Shown here: one piece after another, positions 27,703 through 36,567 of the stretch | How positions within the stretch are numbered: position 1 is the stretch's first letter | How the letters are laid out: each line of letters opens with the position of its first letter | Source: Siphonobacter curvatus | GTDB lineage: Bacteria; Bacteroidota; Bacteroidia; Cytophagales; Spirosomataceae | Length of the DNA: 64,000 bases | Reading direction: 5' to 3' | NCBI RefSeq assembly: GCF_002943425.1 | Contig: NZ_PTRA01000001.1 | Coordinates: 682,001-746,000 of the forward strand | Program-made: the position numbers and the translations under genes | The notes under the pieces: generated by a model | The model's database searches: none | What the model was told of the DNA's origin: nothing | What the model saw: the letters and a program-made list of their open reading frames with translations, nothing else

Positions 27703-27747
27703 ATAGGGGATGTTTAATATGCACTTTTGAATCCCGTAAACGACTGA

Positions 27748-28161
27748 ATGATGAAAAACTGGTTACGTTCCGAAGAAGTTATTCAATTTCTGATTTCCAT
27801 TCTGGTCTTTAGCCAGATGGACTTTGCCTGGTGGGTGTTTCCGACGGTGCTGCTGATACCAGATCTTTCGATGCTGGGGTACGCGGTTTCGACCAAAATA
27901 GGAGCTTTCACATACAACTTAGGCCACCACAAAGGATTGGCTCTGGCGATACTGACGCTAGGCTGGTATGGCCAACAGCCGAATGTGGAGCTGGCGGGTT
28001 TAATACTCTTTGCTCACTCCTGTATGGATCGGATGTTGGGCTACGGACTAAAGTATACGGATGATTTCAAGCATACGCATCTGGGCTGGCTGCCCGGCGG
28101 GGCTAAGCCTCATCACGCCAACAGGGGCTCAACGAAGCAAGAATTTCGGTCAGACGAGTAA
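27748..28161 (+). CDS. DUF4260 membrane protein
   Basis: 137 residues, four predicted helices. Family marks: WWVFPTVLLIPDLSMLGY, a GHHKGLA loop and AHSCMDRMLGYGLKY, with several conserved His and Asp residues. The C-terminal 20 residues are extra and hydrophilic; their codons overlap the end of the convergent receiver-domain gene by 59 bp. Function unknown. Confidence 0.85.
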   Translation: MMKNWLRSEEVIQFLISILVFSQMDFAWWVFPTVLLIPDLSMLGYAVSTKIGAFTYNLGHHKGLALAILTLGWYGQQPNVELAGLILFAHSCMDRMLGYGLKYTDDFKHTHLGWLPGGAKPHHANRGSTKQEFRSDE

Positions 28162-28501
28162 AATCACTGGGTTTAGTAAGAAAATCCATCGCTCCTAAAG
28201 CCAGTACTTTTTCTTTTTCATGAATACTATTAGAAGTCGTCAGGACAATGACGGGGATAGTGCCCCACTGCGGGTTCGTTTTGAGTACCTCAAGGGTTTC
28301 AAAACCATTCATTCGGGGCATGTTTAAATCCAGGAAGATAAGATTGGGAAACTGTGTTCCAGACAAGTGTTGTAAATGACGGATAAGCTCTTCGCCATTC
28401 GTAAAAAAGTTGATTTCACAATCGGCATTCTCACTCAGACCCTGTTCGGCAAAAAAACGGTCATCTTCGTCATCATCAACCAGGTATACACGCTGTCTCA
28501 T
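28103..28501 (-). CDS. stand-alone response regulator receiver domain (CheY-like)
   Basis: 132 residues. Acidic pocket at VDDDEDD (9-14), phosphoacceptor D58 in FLDLNMPRMNG, the conserved Thr in VLTTS (T88/T89) and K110 in TKPSDF. There is no output domain. Proteins of this kind, with the extended EDDRFFAEQ helix, often pair with phytochrome-like or hybrid histidine kinases; no kinase is nearby. Its last 59 bp overlap the convergent DUF4260 gene. Confidence 0.92.
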   Translation of the reverse strand: MRQRVYLVDDDEDDRFFAEQGLSENADCEINFFTNGEELIRHLQHLSGTQFPNLIFLDLNMPRMNGFETLEVLKTNPQWGTIPVIVLTTSNSIHEKEKVLALGAMDFLTKPSDFTRLTEILASLSPCWRDEA

Positions 28502-28562
28502 CTAGCTTGGGGTATTGGATTTTATGCCCTAAACTATAATAAAAGAGAGAAAGTTCGAAGTA

Positions 28563-28601
28563 AAAATCCGCGAGTACGACCTAGCGAGACTCGCGGATTT
28601 T
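28563..28601 (-). terminator. intrinsic terminator after the FKBP gene
   Basis: 13-bp perfect stem (28563-28575 / 28589-28601) with A/T flanks. It lies 9 bp past the FKBP stop. Confidence 0.8.
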
Positions 28602-28609
28602 CTATATCA

Positions 28610-29038
28610 TTAGTTAACGCTAACGAGTTCAATTTCAAACACCAGATCCTGACCAGCCAGGGGGTGGTTGGCGTCTACAGAAATTTTATCTTCTGATACA
28701 CTCGTTACCGTTACGGGTACAACCTGACCTTCGCCATCGGCGTGCATGTTGAGTTGCATACCTACTTCAAAAGGAATATCCTTAGGCAGATCACTGCGAT
28801 TAAATTCGAAAACCAGATTTTCATCAGAGGGACCGTAAGCTTCGGCTACTGGAATGTGGACGGTTTTCTTTTCGCCCACTTGCATACCTGTAATACCTGA
28901 ATCAAAACCGGCGATAACCATTCCGCTACCCAGCGTGAATTCCAGTGGTTCCCGTCCAGCAGATGAATCAAAAACGACTCCACTGGTTAACTTTCCTGTG
29001 TAATGAACGCGAACATTGTCGCCCGATTTAGCTTGCAT
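28610..29038 (-). CDS. FKBP-type peptidyl-prolyl isomerase, SlyD-like
   Basis: 142 residues from the ATG at 29038; a TTG nine bases upstream is less likely. FKBP halves flank an inserted chaperone (IF) domain: VRVHYTGKLTSGVVFDSS at the start, the IF insert with AYGPSDENLVFEFNRSDLP in the middle and ANHPLAGQDLVFEIELV at the end. Such enzymes speed proline isomerisation and bind unfolded chains in the cytoplasm. The His/Cys-rich metal-binding tail of E. coli SlyD is missing. Single gene with its own terminator. Confidence 0.93.
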   Translation of the reverse strand: MQAKSGDNVRVHYTGKLTSGVVFDSSAGREPLEFTLGSGMVIAGFDSGITGMQVGEKKTVHIPVAEAYGPSDENLVFEFNRSDLPKDIPFEVGMQLNMHADGEGQVVPVTVTSVSEDKISVDANHPLAGQDLVFEIELVSVN

Positions 29039-29171
29039 GATAGACAAGTTTTTTAACGATGAAAATAATAAAACCTGAAATGGACCCTGTAGTAGGCATT
29101 TCAGGCTACGTATAGGAGCTATAACAATCCTAAAAAAGATAGACCACTCCTAGTCGTGTGGAAAACCGGAG

Positions 29172-29179
29172 CAAAGGTA
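29172..29179 (-). promoter_or_regulatory. -7 promoter element (TACCTTTG) for the FKBP gene
   Basis: Exact TAnnTTTG match on the minus strand, about 130 nt upstream of the ATG. Confidence 0.45.
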
Positions 29180-29209
29180 GCCTAAATTTTCATTCCGGCC
29201 TTTTCTGTG

Positions 29210-29217
29210 TACTTTTG
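29210..29217 (+). promoter_or_regulatory. -7 promoter element (TACTTTTG) for the DUF4876 gene
   Basis: Exact TAnnTTTG match 31 bp upstream of the ATG at 29249, back to back with the FKBP promoter. Confidence 0.5.
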
Positions 29218-29248
29218 AAGCCTGTAGGAGTGCTCTATACAACCCGTT

Positions 29249-30565
29249 ATGAAAGGTATTTACTGCTGGTGTAGCTTGCTTGTGCTTTGGCTTGGATTGC
29301 TTTCCTGCCGCCTGGAATTGGATCCAGCTCTGGATGTAACCACCATACAAATCAAGATAGAGCTTGAACCGGCTCTCAAAAATGCGGGACTTTCACCCAT
29401 CGGTACGGAAGTCGTACTGGAAGACCGTAGCGGTAATGGTCCGTGGCGGGCGATTGCCAATGCCGAAGGAATCGTACGTTTTGAGGAGATGGTAGGAGGC
29501 ACCTACCAGGTAAAAGCCCGCCGTCTGATTCAGATGGATGAATACCGGGCTCATACGGGAATTTCCGTGGATGAAGATGTGATTCTGATGGATTCACTAG
29601 TTAATCAAAGCTTTAGTCTGGCGGGGCCTCAACAGGCTACCATAACGTTGCGAGTGAAGCCTCTGGGCGGCTGGCTGATTAAACAGGTGTATTACGCGGG
29701 TTCGGATACGCTTAACGGCGTCGGTATCCGTGATCAGTTTGTAGAAGTATACAATAATTCCAATGCCGACCTCTACGCTGACAGTCTGTACATTGGATTT
29801 CTAAGTGGAGTTGAGTCGAAAACTATACCTACCGAGTACCTCGTAGCAGCCACGGGCCAGTACGACTGGAGTAAATCCCTAAACATTCCTGATCCTTCGA
29901 AAGCCACAACGAATACTGAATACAGCTACGCTCATACCGTAGTGATGATTCCGGGTACGGGCAGTCAGTACCGCGTGCGACCAGGCGAAAGTATCGTTAT
30001 CGCTCAAAATGCCCAGAATCATAAAGTGGGGTACACTACGACGGACGGCAAGAAACTGGTAACGAAAAAACCGGAATTGACGGTTGATTTAAGTACCGCT
30101 GACTTTGAAGTAGTACTAGGCCGGAAAACGACCGACATAGATAATGTAGCCGTACCGAACTTGCGAGTTGTCTATTGTGCCAATCTGGCCTGGGAAATGA
30201 ATCCAGGTGGGACCGAGGCAATTGTACTGTTTCGAACCAAGGCGAACGTTATGCAATGGCCCAAAGTACCTACGCCGAATGTACGTATCGTAACTAGTAG
30301 TACGCCACTTCAGGTACAGATTCCGAATCAGTACATACTCGATGGGCTGGATTTGCAACCTAGTAGTACGCTCATTTATCCCAAAAAGTTACCGGCATCG
30401 ATCGATGCTAGCAGTCAATACGTGCCGAAAGGAGCGTATTCTTCCCAATCACTCATTCGCCGAACCAACAAATCCATTGGCTTGCGTCGGGTGCTTATGA
30501 ACTCGCAAAACTCTACGAGTGACTTTGGCTACTTTGAGCTGGCTCAGCCCCGGGGCTTTCAATAA
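29249..30565 (+). CDS. DUF4876 lipoprotein
   Basis: 438 residues. Lipoprotein signal with lipobox LLSC (C20). A beta-rich N-terminal domain (about residues 30-130) resembles a carboxypeptidase-like regulatory fold (IPIGTEVVLEDRSGNGPW-type strand, then GTYQVKARR); next comes the DUF4876 core with QFVEVYNNSNADLYADSLYI. In other Bacteroidota, genes of this family accompany TonB-dependent receptors, and a cell-surface role is inferred from that; here no receptor is adjacent. Its stop overlaps the convergent gene's end by 7 bp. Confidence 0.8.
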   Translation: MKGIYCWCSLLVLWLGLLSCRLELDPALDVTTIQIKIELEPALKNAGLSPIGTEVVLEDRSGNGPWRAIANAEGIVRFEEMVGGTYQVKARRLIQMDEYRAHTGISVDEDVILMDSLVNQSFSLAGPQQATITLRVKPLGGWLIKQVYYAGSDTLNGVGIRDQFVEVYNNSNADLYADSLYIGFLSGVESKTIPTEYLVAATGQYDWSKSLNIPDPSKATTNTEYSYAHTVVMIPGTGSQYRVRPGESIVIAQNAQNHKVGYTTTDGKKLVTKKPELTVDLSTADFEVVLGRKTTDIDNVAVPNLRVVYCANLAWEMNPGGTEAIVLFRTKANVMQWPKVPTPNVRIVTSSTPLQVQIPNQYILDGLDLQPSSTLIYPKKLPASIDASSQYVPKGAYSSQSLIRRTNKSIGLRRVLMNSQNSTSDFGYFELAQPRGFQ

Positions 30566-31044
30566 AGTGATACCGCGAGCGAACCTTCCGGTGTACGCTC
30601 AAAGTCGGGTAGGGGCATGGCCGCCAATAACTCTTCTTCCAATACATTCGCCCAGGTTTGAAGATAGAGTATAACATCTTCCCGAACATTGTGCCGCATT
30701 TGATTCCGACGTTCCAGCGGAATTTGGTTCTTGACTTTCGGATCCGAAAGTCGTTCCAAATGTTGTAAATCGGTAGTTGTAAGCCCGTGTTGTAAGAGAT
30801 CCGCAATGAGTAAATCCATGGGCAAACCGCTCGTCGGACAATATTCTTCTATTTGTTCACGCCAGTCACCACGGCCCTGCAATGCATACGCGTGAATATC
30901 GGCTTTCGTAAGTTGCGTTAGTTCCTGAGCCAGATTACCGCAGTTGCAGGCTCCCATGTGGCCCCACATGTAGGGTTTGCCGCTGTTTAGATTCCGTACC
31001 GTTCTTCGCAGAGCTTCAATCAAAGTGAGATTCGCCGTCGCCAT
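30559..31044 (-). CDS. conserved protein of unknown function
   Basis: 161 residues, soluble, mostly helical. The most distinctive feature is MGACNCGNLAQELTQL (around residues 31-46), where the CxC could bind a metal. No signal peptide. I believe similar proteins occur in other Cytophagales but do not know a function. It is divergent from the S41 peptidase gene and overlaps the DUF4876 stop by 7 bp. Confidence 0.7.
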   Translation of the reverse strand: MATANLTLIEALRRTVRNLNSGKPYMWGHMGACNCGNLAQELTQLTKADIHAYALQGRGDWREQIEEYCPTSGLPMDLLIADLLQHGLTTTDLQHLERLSDPKVKNQIPLERRNQMRHNVREDVILYLQTWANVLEEELLAAMPLPDFERTPEGSLAVSLY

Positions 31045-31084
31045 ACCTTTTTCGGGGTTGATTTCGTTTATATAAAATTAAGAC

Positions 31085-31110
31085 CGTTTGGAATTAATCG
31101 GTTCCAAACG
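31085..31110. repeat. 9-bp inverted repeat, possible operator
   Basis: CGTTTGGAA (31085-31093) and TTCCAAACG (31102-31110) separated by 8 nt, in the space between the divergent unknown gene and S41 peptidase gene. There is no T-run, so it is not a terminator; a two-fold binding site for a dimeric regulator is plausible. Confidence 0.4.
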
Positions 31111-31260
31111 TGTTAAGAATTTGTATTTTTACTCCGCCTGAGTAGCTGACACTCAGGGTCGAGGAGCAAGAATTTTTCTGAAATGATATTAAGTTCCTCC
31201 GAAAAAAGTTACGCCATTACTTTGAATTCATTCGTGCGTAAAACCGTATTCCGGCTATCT

Positions 31261-32757
31261 ATGAGAAGTCTGTTTAGTTGGTTGTTGATCGGGGTAGGTC
31301 TATCCGCCTGCTCTCCTCGAGCGTATTCGCCCGAACGCATGTATCAGCCGCAACAATTACAGAAAGATTTCCAGATCATGCGAGCCAGCCTGGAGGCCGG
31401 ACATCCGGGCTTATACTGGTATACCTCGAAAGCGAAGCTCGATTCGGCATTTGACGCGACCGTACAGGCCTTGAATCGCCCCATGACGGAAATGGAATTT
31501 CGGCGTCAGCTTGATCCTCTGGTTGAGCTAATCCATTGTGGGCATACGAATGTGAGGGGTTCGAGAAGCTTTGAACGTTGGCGAAAACACCATACGCCCA
31601 AGGATTTTCCGTTGAGTGTGTTTGAAATGACCGACCGAATTTTTGTTTCCTCTAATTTTAGTAATCAGCCCGAGCTTTGGAAAGGGCAGGAAGTAGTGAA
31701 AATTGATGGCCGCCCCGCCCGTGAAGTGTACCATACCTTACGGAGCCTAGTGATTTCGGATGGCTATAATCAAACCTTTAAGAATACTACGATTCTAAAT
31801 AATTTCCCGACGTATTACCGCTATTGGTACGGCGAAAAAGAGACGTATGATGTAACGGTACTGGATTCGTTGAAGCAGGAAAAAACGTACCAGATTCAGT
31901 GGAAAAAAGAAGAAAAGCCTAAAGGGGCTGTTGTAGCGTCCGTTCGGCCCGTAACGGGACAGGTTCGGCCCACTCGCGTGCCCGCACTAACACCGACAAA
32001 AACGTATGGTAACCGACATGCCCATTTATCGATTTCTTCACGGGATTCCAGTCTGGCTATTTTGGATTTAAATACCTTTAGTATCAATAATTACCGTCGG
32101 TTGTTTCGGCGATTGTTCCGGCAGATTGAACGCAACCATATCCAGCACCTAGTACTGGATTTGCGTAACAATGGGGGTGGTCGTGTGGCTGCCAGTAATT
32201 TGCTGATGCGGTACGTGATGGATCAGCCCTTTCAGGCGTATCAGTCCGTGGAAAGCCTGCCGCATTCGTCGACGTATAATCGTTATACGAACGAACGATT
32301 GGCCCGTACCTTCATGCTGAAAGTGGTGGCCAAAAGGTTGCCCGATGGTCGGCGGATCATTCGCCATGCTACGCGTACGCAAAAGCCCGTTCGCAAGTAC
32401 GGCTACCACGGGGATATGTATATTCTAACCAACGGAGGCTCTTTTTCAGCTTCGTCTATTACCGCCGCTAATTTACAGTTCTGGAAACGGGCCGTCATCA
32501 TTGGTCGCGAGACGGGTGGGGGTCGCAACGGCTGTACGGCCTGGACCATCCCCTATTTAACCTTACCGCAAAGCCATCTACGCATCCGGTTTCCGCTTTT
32601 CAAAGCCTTAACGGCTGTAACCGATCCAAACGAAGGGCACGGCGTTATTCCTGATCATCCGATCACTTTTACCGCGATTGATCTGCTGGCAAATCAGGAC
32701 CCGGATATTGAGAAAGTGTATGAGCTACTGCGAGGGGGACGGCTGGTGAAGGAATAA
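31261..32757 (+). CDS. S41-family (tail-specific type) peptidase, lipoprotein
   Basis: 498 residues from the ATG at 31261, which gives a lipoprotein signal with lipobox LSAC (C17); an upstream ATG at 31183 would bury it. N-terminal helical domain (QQLQKDFQIMRASLEAGHPG), a central region that may hold a PDZ-like fold, and the S41 core: VLDLRNNGGG, then the catalytic Ser in TNGGSFSASS and the following GRETGGGRNG. S41 enzymes degrade or process envelope proteins. Anchored in the periplasm or outer membrane. Monocistronic, with a very strong terminator. Confidence 0.9.
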   Translation: MRSLFSWLLIGVGLSACSPRAYSPERMYQPQQLQKDFQIMRASLEAGHPGLYWYTSKAKLDSAFDATVQALNRPMTEMEFRRQLDPLVELIHCGHTNVRGSRSFERWRKHHTPKDFPLSVFEMTDRIFVSSNFSNQPELWKGQEVVKIDGRPAREVYHTLRSLVISDGYNQTFKNTTILNNFPTYYRYWYGEKETYDVTVLDSLKQEKTYQIQWKKEEKPKGAVVASVRPVTGQVRPTRVPALTPTKTYGNRHAHLSISSRDSSLAILDLNTFSINNYRRLFRRLFRQIERNHIQHLVLDLRNNGGGRVAASNLLMRYVMDQPFQAYQSVESLPHSSTYNRYTNERLARTFMLKVVAKRLPDGRRIIRHATRTQKPVRKYGYHGDMYILTNGGSFSASSITAANLQFWKRAVIIGRETGGGRNGCTAWTIPYLTLPQSHLRIRFPLFKALTAVTDPNEGHGVIPDHPITFTAIDLLANQDPDIEKVYELLRGGRLVKE

Positions 32758-32782
32758 GTTTGATTGGGGAGGTAGCTGAAAA

Positions 32783-32839
32783 ATACTGATAAAAAAGAGG
32801 CGGACTGATACAATCAGTCCGCCTCTTTTTTATCAGTAT
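32783..32839. terminator. 27-bp perfect-stem bidirectional terminator
   Basis: Arms 32783-32809 and 32813-32839 are exact reverse complements with only a 3-nt loop. The stem contains internal A6 and T6 tracts, so the inner GC-rich stem acts as a standard terminator in both directions between the convergent S41 peptidase and DUF6702-like genes. Confidence 0.88.
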
Positions 32840-32847
32840 GATAAGTA

Positions 32848-33369
32848 CTATTCAATCACCCGAGTTGGTATTTTCTCGTTAAAAAGGAAATACTTTTTCT
32901 CGGAGCCAAAGGTCAGATTGACAATGTTTTGCTGATCATCAAAAATATCCGTTAGAGCTGATTGCTGGAGCTTACAGCCTTTAATGTTCTCCGTAAAGGG
33001 CATTTCCACAAAAATCCAGGTAGCATCGACTTCATTCTGTTTTCCGACGTACTGATAAGCTTTCGCCTGACCCGCTGCGTTTAAAAACTTGTAGTGCTTA
33101 CGGATATACGCCTCAACTAATCGATCATTCTGATCTTTGTCTTGAATACGGATTTTAGCTCCCGACCGACCTTTATTCAAAGCTGTTTCCAGATCATCGG
33201 TAAACAGCTTGATTTCTACTTCAAACACCTTGTTCCGAGCATCATAACGCATTTCGGTCAGGCTGTTGTGGAAATCATGTTTGTTCCGGTGAAAGGCAGA
33301 AAACAACGGTACACAGGCCAAGATCAGTACTACACTCAGCCAGGGCCGCAGGTTTAGACACTTCATCAT
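32848..33369 (-). CDS. DUF6702-like exported protein
   Basis: 173 residues. N-terminal signal (LSVVLILACVPLFSAF) followed by HDFHNSLTEMRYDARNKVFEVEIKLFTDDLE, the typical start of a small Bacteroidota family of periplasmic proteins of unknown role. The start codon directly abuts the rseP stop, so the two are co-transcribed and possibly translationally coupled. Confidence 0.7.
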   Translation of the reverse strand: MMKCLNLRPWLSVVLILACVPLFSAFHRNKHDFHNSLTEMRYDARNKVFEVEIKLFTDDLETALNKGRSGAKIRIQDKDQNDRLVEAYIRKHYKFLNAAGQAKAYQYVGKQNEVDATWIFVEMPFTENIKGCKLQQSALTDIFDDQQNIVNLTFGSEKKYFLFNEKIPTRVIE

Positions 33370-34764
33370 TTACTTAAACAAGTCATTACCAATCGCAAAG
33401 ACCATCAAGCCTAGCAACAAAATGGTACCAATTTGCTGGGCCCGTTCGAGGAATTTTTCCGAAGGAGCCCGGCGGAAAATCATTTCATATAGCAGGAAAA
33501 TAACGTGACCACCGTCGAGGGCCGGAATCGGCAGGGCATTCATAAAGGCCAAAGCCATCGAAAGCAGACCCGTTACCGTCCAGAAGTGATTCCAATCCCA
33601 GATTTCACCGTATAATTTACTGATTCCTACCGGGCCACTGATGGCATCGCTAGCGGCTACTTCACCTTTAAAAATCTTACCAAAACCTTTTACGTTTTTC
33701 GCTACTACGTCGAAGGCATCGTAGGTACCCGCTGACAGAGCCTGACCGAAATTGTAATCCACGTGAGCCGGCGTCTGTAAAGGCGTCCGATTCAGGAAAA
33801 CCATCAGTTTACCTTCGGGAGTTACGCGGGGTTTAAGCGTCAGCATCTTACCTTTCCGATCAACCACCACATCGATAACTTTGCCTTTATTCGCCGCTAC
33901 CGTTTGAGAAAATTCGTGGTAATATGTCAGGGGCTTACCATTAATACTAACCACTTTGTCGCCTTCCTTCATACCCGCTTCGTAGGCTGGTAGGTTCTGC
34001 TTTTTCTCACCTAGAATCTTGGCAAACAAACCCGGTTTTTCCGGTTCGGCTACTTTCACTACTTCGCCCAGGGTGGCGAAGGTGCTGATGAAACGCTCAG
34101 GATTGTTATCCCGAGCCAGTAAGCCCGCCAAATCGTTCCGGATGGGAATGACCAGCTCTTTGCCATCCCGTTCGACGGTGTAATTGCTGTTGGATTCAAG
34201 CAAAACCTGTCCTACTACATCCTGACGGAAGTCTTCAATGGGCTGACCGTTTACTTTCAGGATTTTATCACCCGTACGCAGCCCGATTTCCTGAGCCAGT
34301 TCGCCCGCAACAATCCCGTTCTTGTTTACTTCGGAGACGGGGATGTAATTGTAGCCGTTCTGGTACGAGAGGGATGAGAAAATGATAATTCCCGTGATGA
34401 CGTTGACAATGATTCCTCCCAACATTACCAAGAGACGTTGCCAGGCGGGTTTGGAGCGGAATTCCCAGGGCTGGGGTTCAGAAGCCAACTGATTGGCTTC
34501 CTGCGTTTCATCCACCATTCCGTCAATCTGAACGTAACCTCCTAAGGGGAACCAGCCAATACCATATTCTGTATCCCCAATTTTCTTCTTCCAAAGGGCG
34601 AAGTTGGCAACGTTGGGTAGGGGGAAAAGGAAATCAAAAAAGATATAAAACTTGTTGACGCGGATTTTGAAAAGTTTGGCAAAGAAGAAGTGGCCAAACT
34701 CGTGTAAACCTACCAGTATCGAAAGGCCCAGCAATAACTGCCCGGCCATAATCCATCCACTCAT
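33370..34764 (-). CDS. rseP: site-2 metalloprotease RseP
   Basis: 464 residues. M50 zinc site HEFGH (H21, E22, H25) in the first membrane helix, two PDZ domains in the middle (about 125-200 and 215-310; GLRTGDKILKVNGQPI and GMKEGDKVVSINGKPL), and the third zinc ligand in ALDGGH near the C-terminus. RseP cuts membrane-embedded segments, such as anti-sigma factors or leftover signal peptides. A TATCTTTG element lies about 170 bp upstream. The next gene starts at its stop codon. Confidence 0.95.
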   Translation of the reverse strand: MSGWIMAGQLLLGLSILVGLHEFGHFFFAKLFKIRVNKFYIFFDFLFPLPNVANFALWKKKIGDTEYGIGWFPLGGYVQIDGMVDETQEANQLASEPQPWEFRSKPAWQRLLVMLGGIIVNVITGIIIFSSLSYQNGYNYIPVSEVNKNGIVAGELAQEIGLRTGDKILKVNGQPIEDFRQDVVGQVLLESNSNYTVERDGKELVIPIRNDLAGLLARDNNPERFISTFATLGEVVKVAEPEKPGLFAKILGEKKQNLPAYEAGMKEGDKVVSINGKPLTYYHEFSQTVAANKGKVIDVVVDRKGKMLTLKPRVTPEGKLMVFLNRTPLQTPAHVDYNFGQALSAGTYDAFDVVAKNVKGFGKIFKGEVAASDAISGPVGISKLYGEIWDWNHFWTVTGLLSMALAFMNALPIPALDGGHVIFLLYEMIFRRAPSEKFLERAQQIGTILLLGLMVFAIGNDLFK

Positions 34765-34774
34765 TCGATTTAGT

Positions 34775-34800
34775 TTTCAGTTTTTAGTGTTCAGTTTGCG
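34775..34800. repeat. short imperfect direct repeats (TTTTCAGTTT / TTCAGTTT)
   Basis: Successive AGTTTTCAGTTTTTAGTGTTCAGTTT units just upstream of rseP. Low-complexity T-rich repeats; no protein coding. Confidence 0.35.
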
Positions 34801-34932
34801 GTTCTCTCATGGAACGATTCACGGCCCCATAATCGTCTACGCTTTCGGTCAGGATAGGAAGGGTAGGTAGAAAAAGCTACTACTTTCTTAGACAAATTGA
34901 AAACAGACTATCGCAAACTATCTATATAAACA

Positions 34933-34940
34933 CAAAGATA
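34933..34940 (-). promoter_or_regulatory. -7 promoter element (TATCTTTG) for rseP
   Basis: Exact TAnnTTTG match on the minus strand, predicting a leader of about 160 nt. Confidence 0.45.
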
Positions 34941-34993
34941 GGGGGAAAGGATCGGCTTTAAGAAAAATTTAGATAGAAGGAAAGCTCTAAATG

Positions 34994-35024
34994 GCCAGAA
35001 GCCGGTAAGGGTCCGGCTTCTGGC
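34994..35024 (-). terminator. hairpin after fucP, probable terminator
   Basis: 12-bp perfect stem (34994-35005 / 35013-35024), GC-rich; the T-tract that follows on the minus strand is weak. Confidence 0.55.
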
Positions 35025-35051
35025 GATGCGTTGGGAAATGAATCAGGCCGG

Positions 35052-36404
35052 CTAATCGGCTTTGTATCCTTTAATGGCAAAAAACACGACATAAGCAAAG
35101 CAGACAAAGGGTACCAGCAAGGCCATAGCAGCTCCGGATGGGAAAAGCAGACCCGCTACTAGGGGTAGTACCGCTCCGCCAACGATACTCATGATAATTA
35201 AAGAGGACGCCATCTTTGCTTCAACGCCCAGATTTTTGGTCGCTAAGGCGAAAATGGTGGGGAACATGATGGACTGGCAGAAGTACGTCATGCTCAGGCA
35301 AATCACGGCGACCAGGCCACCCGCAAGGCCAGCGATGGCTACGAAAGCCACGGCGGCTACGGAGTAGATCGTAAGTACACGTTGGGCGGGCATCCGAGTC
35401 ATGAGGGAAGTACCTACAAAGCGACCCAGCATAAACAGTACCAGTGCAAACGAAGCGTGGAACCCAGCGATTTGGGTATTGGAAAGCGAAGAGGCGTCAA
35501 GTCCACTGACACTGCTGATGATCTTCATCCAGCCTTCGGCCAGAACCCAGTGGGTTTCCCGAGAAAAATCCAGTTTGAAATCCACGAAATAACCCCAGAG
35601 TACGGACTGAGCACCCACGTTGGCAAATTGAGCAATAATTCCGTATACCAAGTGTTTGTGACGGAATAGGTGCGTAATAGAGATTTTTCCGGCTGATTTT
35701 TCTTCTTCCGCCCCCACTTCCGGCATTTTCACTACCGCAAAGATCAAGGCTACAAAAGCTACGATGGAACCAATAGCCAGATAAGGCCCCTGCACCGAGA
35801 GAGCTTCCTGTACCCGTATAGCCTCTACTTCGGCAGCGGGCATGGCTGCCAGCATTTCAGGCGTGTACTCAGTTTGGGAGAAAATGAACAACGCTCCGAT
35901 AATGGGACCTAAGATCAGACTAATCCCGTTGAAAGACTGGGAAAAATTCAATCGCCATTCTGACGTTTCCGGATCGCCCAATACCGTTACGTACAGGTTC
36001 GCTGCCGTTTCCAGAAAGGCAATGCCACTGGCAATCATGAAGAGAGCAAAGAGGAAGAATCCGTACACGCGGGCACTGGCGGCGGGGTAAAACAGAAAAG
36101 CTCCAGCCGCGTACAGAATCAGGCCAAAGAGAATGCCTTTCTTGTAGCCAAACTTTCGCATGACGTATCCCGCCGGGAGAGCCATGAAGAAATAGCCCAG
36201 ATAAAAAGCGAAATCAACAATACCAGCCTGAAAACGACTTAAGTCCAAGGCAATCTGAAATTGCTTGATCAGCGAGCCATTCAGCGAGTTGGCAAGGCCC
36301 CATAAAAAAAACAAGCTCGTAACCAGAGCAAAGGGAATCAGATAACTGCCAGAAGCCGAGCCATCTTTAATTTTTACTTTTTCAGACGATGGTCCAAGTG
36401 CCAT
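35052..36404 (-). CDS. fucP: L-fucose:proton symporter (MFS)
   Basis: 450 residues, 12 helices. N-terminal block LVTSLFFLWGLANSLNGSLIKQFQ and YLGYFFMALPAGYVMRKFGYKKG match the FucP branch of the major facilitator superfamily, which imports L-fucose, and in some members galactose or arabinose, with a proton. It lies downstream of an L-fucose dehydrogenase and a fuconolactonase on the same strand, which supports fucose as substrate. Gap of 163 bp to the dehydrogenase, filled with short T/A repeats. Confidence 0.92.
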   Translation of the reverse strand: MALGPSSEKVKIKDGSASGSYLIPFALVTSLFFLWGLANSLNGSLIKQFQIALDLSRFQAGIVDFAFYLGYFFMALPAGYVMRKFGYKKGILFGLILYAAGAFLFYPAASARVYGFFLFALFMIASGIAFLETAANLYVTVLGDPETSEWRLNFSQSFNGISLILGPIIGALFIFSQTEYTPEMLAAMPAAEVEAIRVQEALSVQGPYLAIGSIVAFVALIFAVVKMPEVGAEEEKSAGKISITHLFRHKHLVYGIIAQFANVGAQSVLWGYFVDFKLDFSRETHWVLAEGWMKIISSVSGLDASSLSNTQIAGFHASFALVLFMLGRFVGTSLMTRMPAQRVLTIYSVAAVAFVAIAGLAGGLVAVICLSMTYFCQSIMFPTIFALATKNLGVEAKMASSLIIMSIVGGAVLPLVAGLLFPSGAAMALLVPFVCFAYVVFFAIKGYKAD

Positions 36405-36439
36405 GAAAGGAAGGATTAGAGGGAAAATTAAAAGCAGTG

Positions 36440-36560
36440 TGAGGAGGTAGTAACGTTTAGTATTAGAAGAGGTTTAAAAGGGTTTGAGGTTTGATAAGTG
36501 TAAGGTTTGCCTTAATCATTAAACTTCTCAAACCATTCTTAAACTTTAAACCTTTCAAAC
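36440..36560. repeat. AT-rich cluster of GGTTTR / AAACYTT repeats between fucP and the SDR gene
   Basis: Several copies of GGTTT(G/A) on one strand and AAACYTT on the same strand further along, including GGTTTGAG (near 36480) opposite CTCAAACC (near 36527). This could form a loose hairpin on RNA, which might lower fucP expression relative to the gene before it. Confidence 0.35.
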
Positions 36561-36567
36561 TCCCTGA

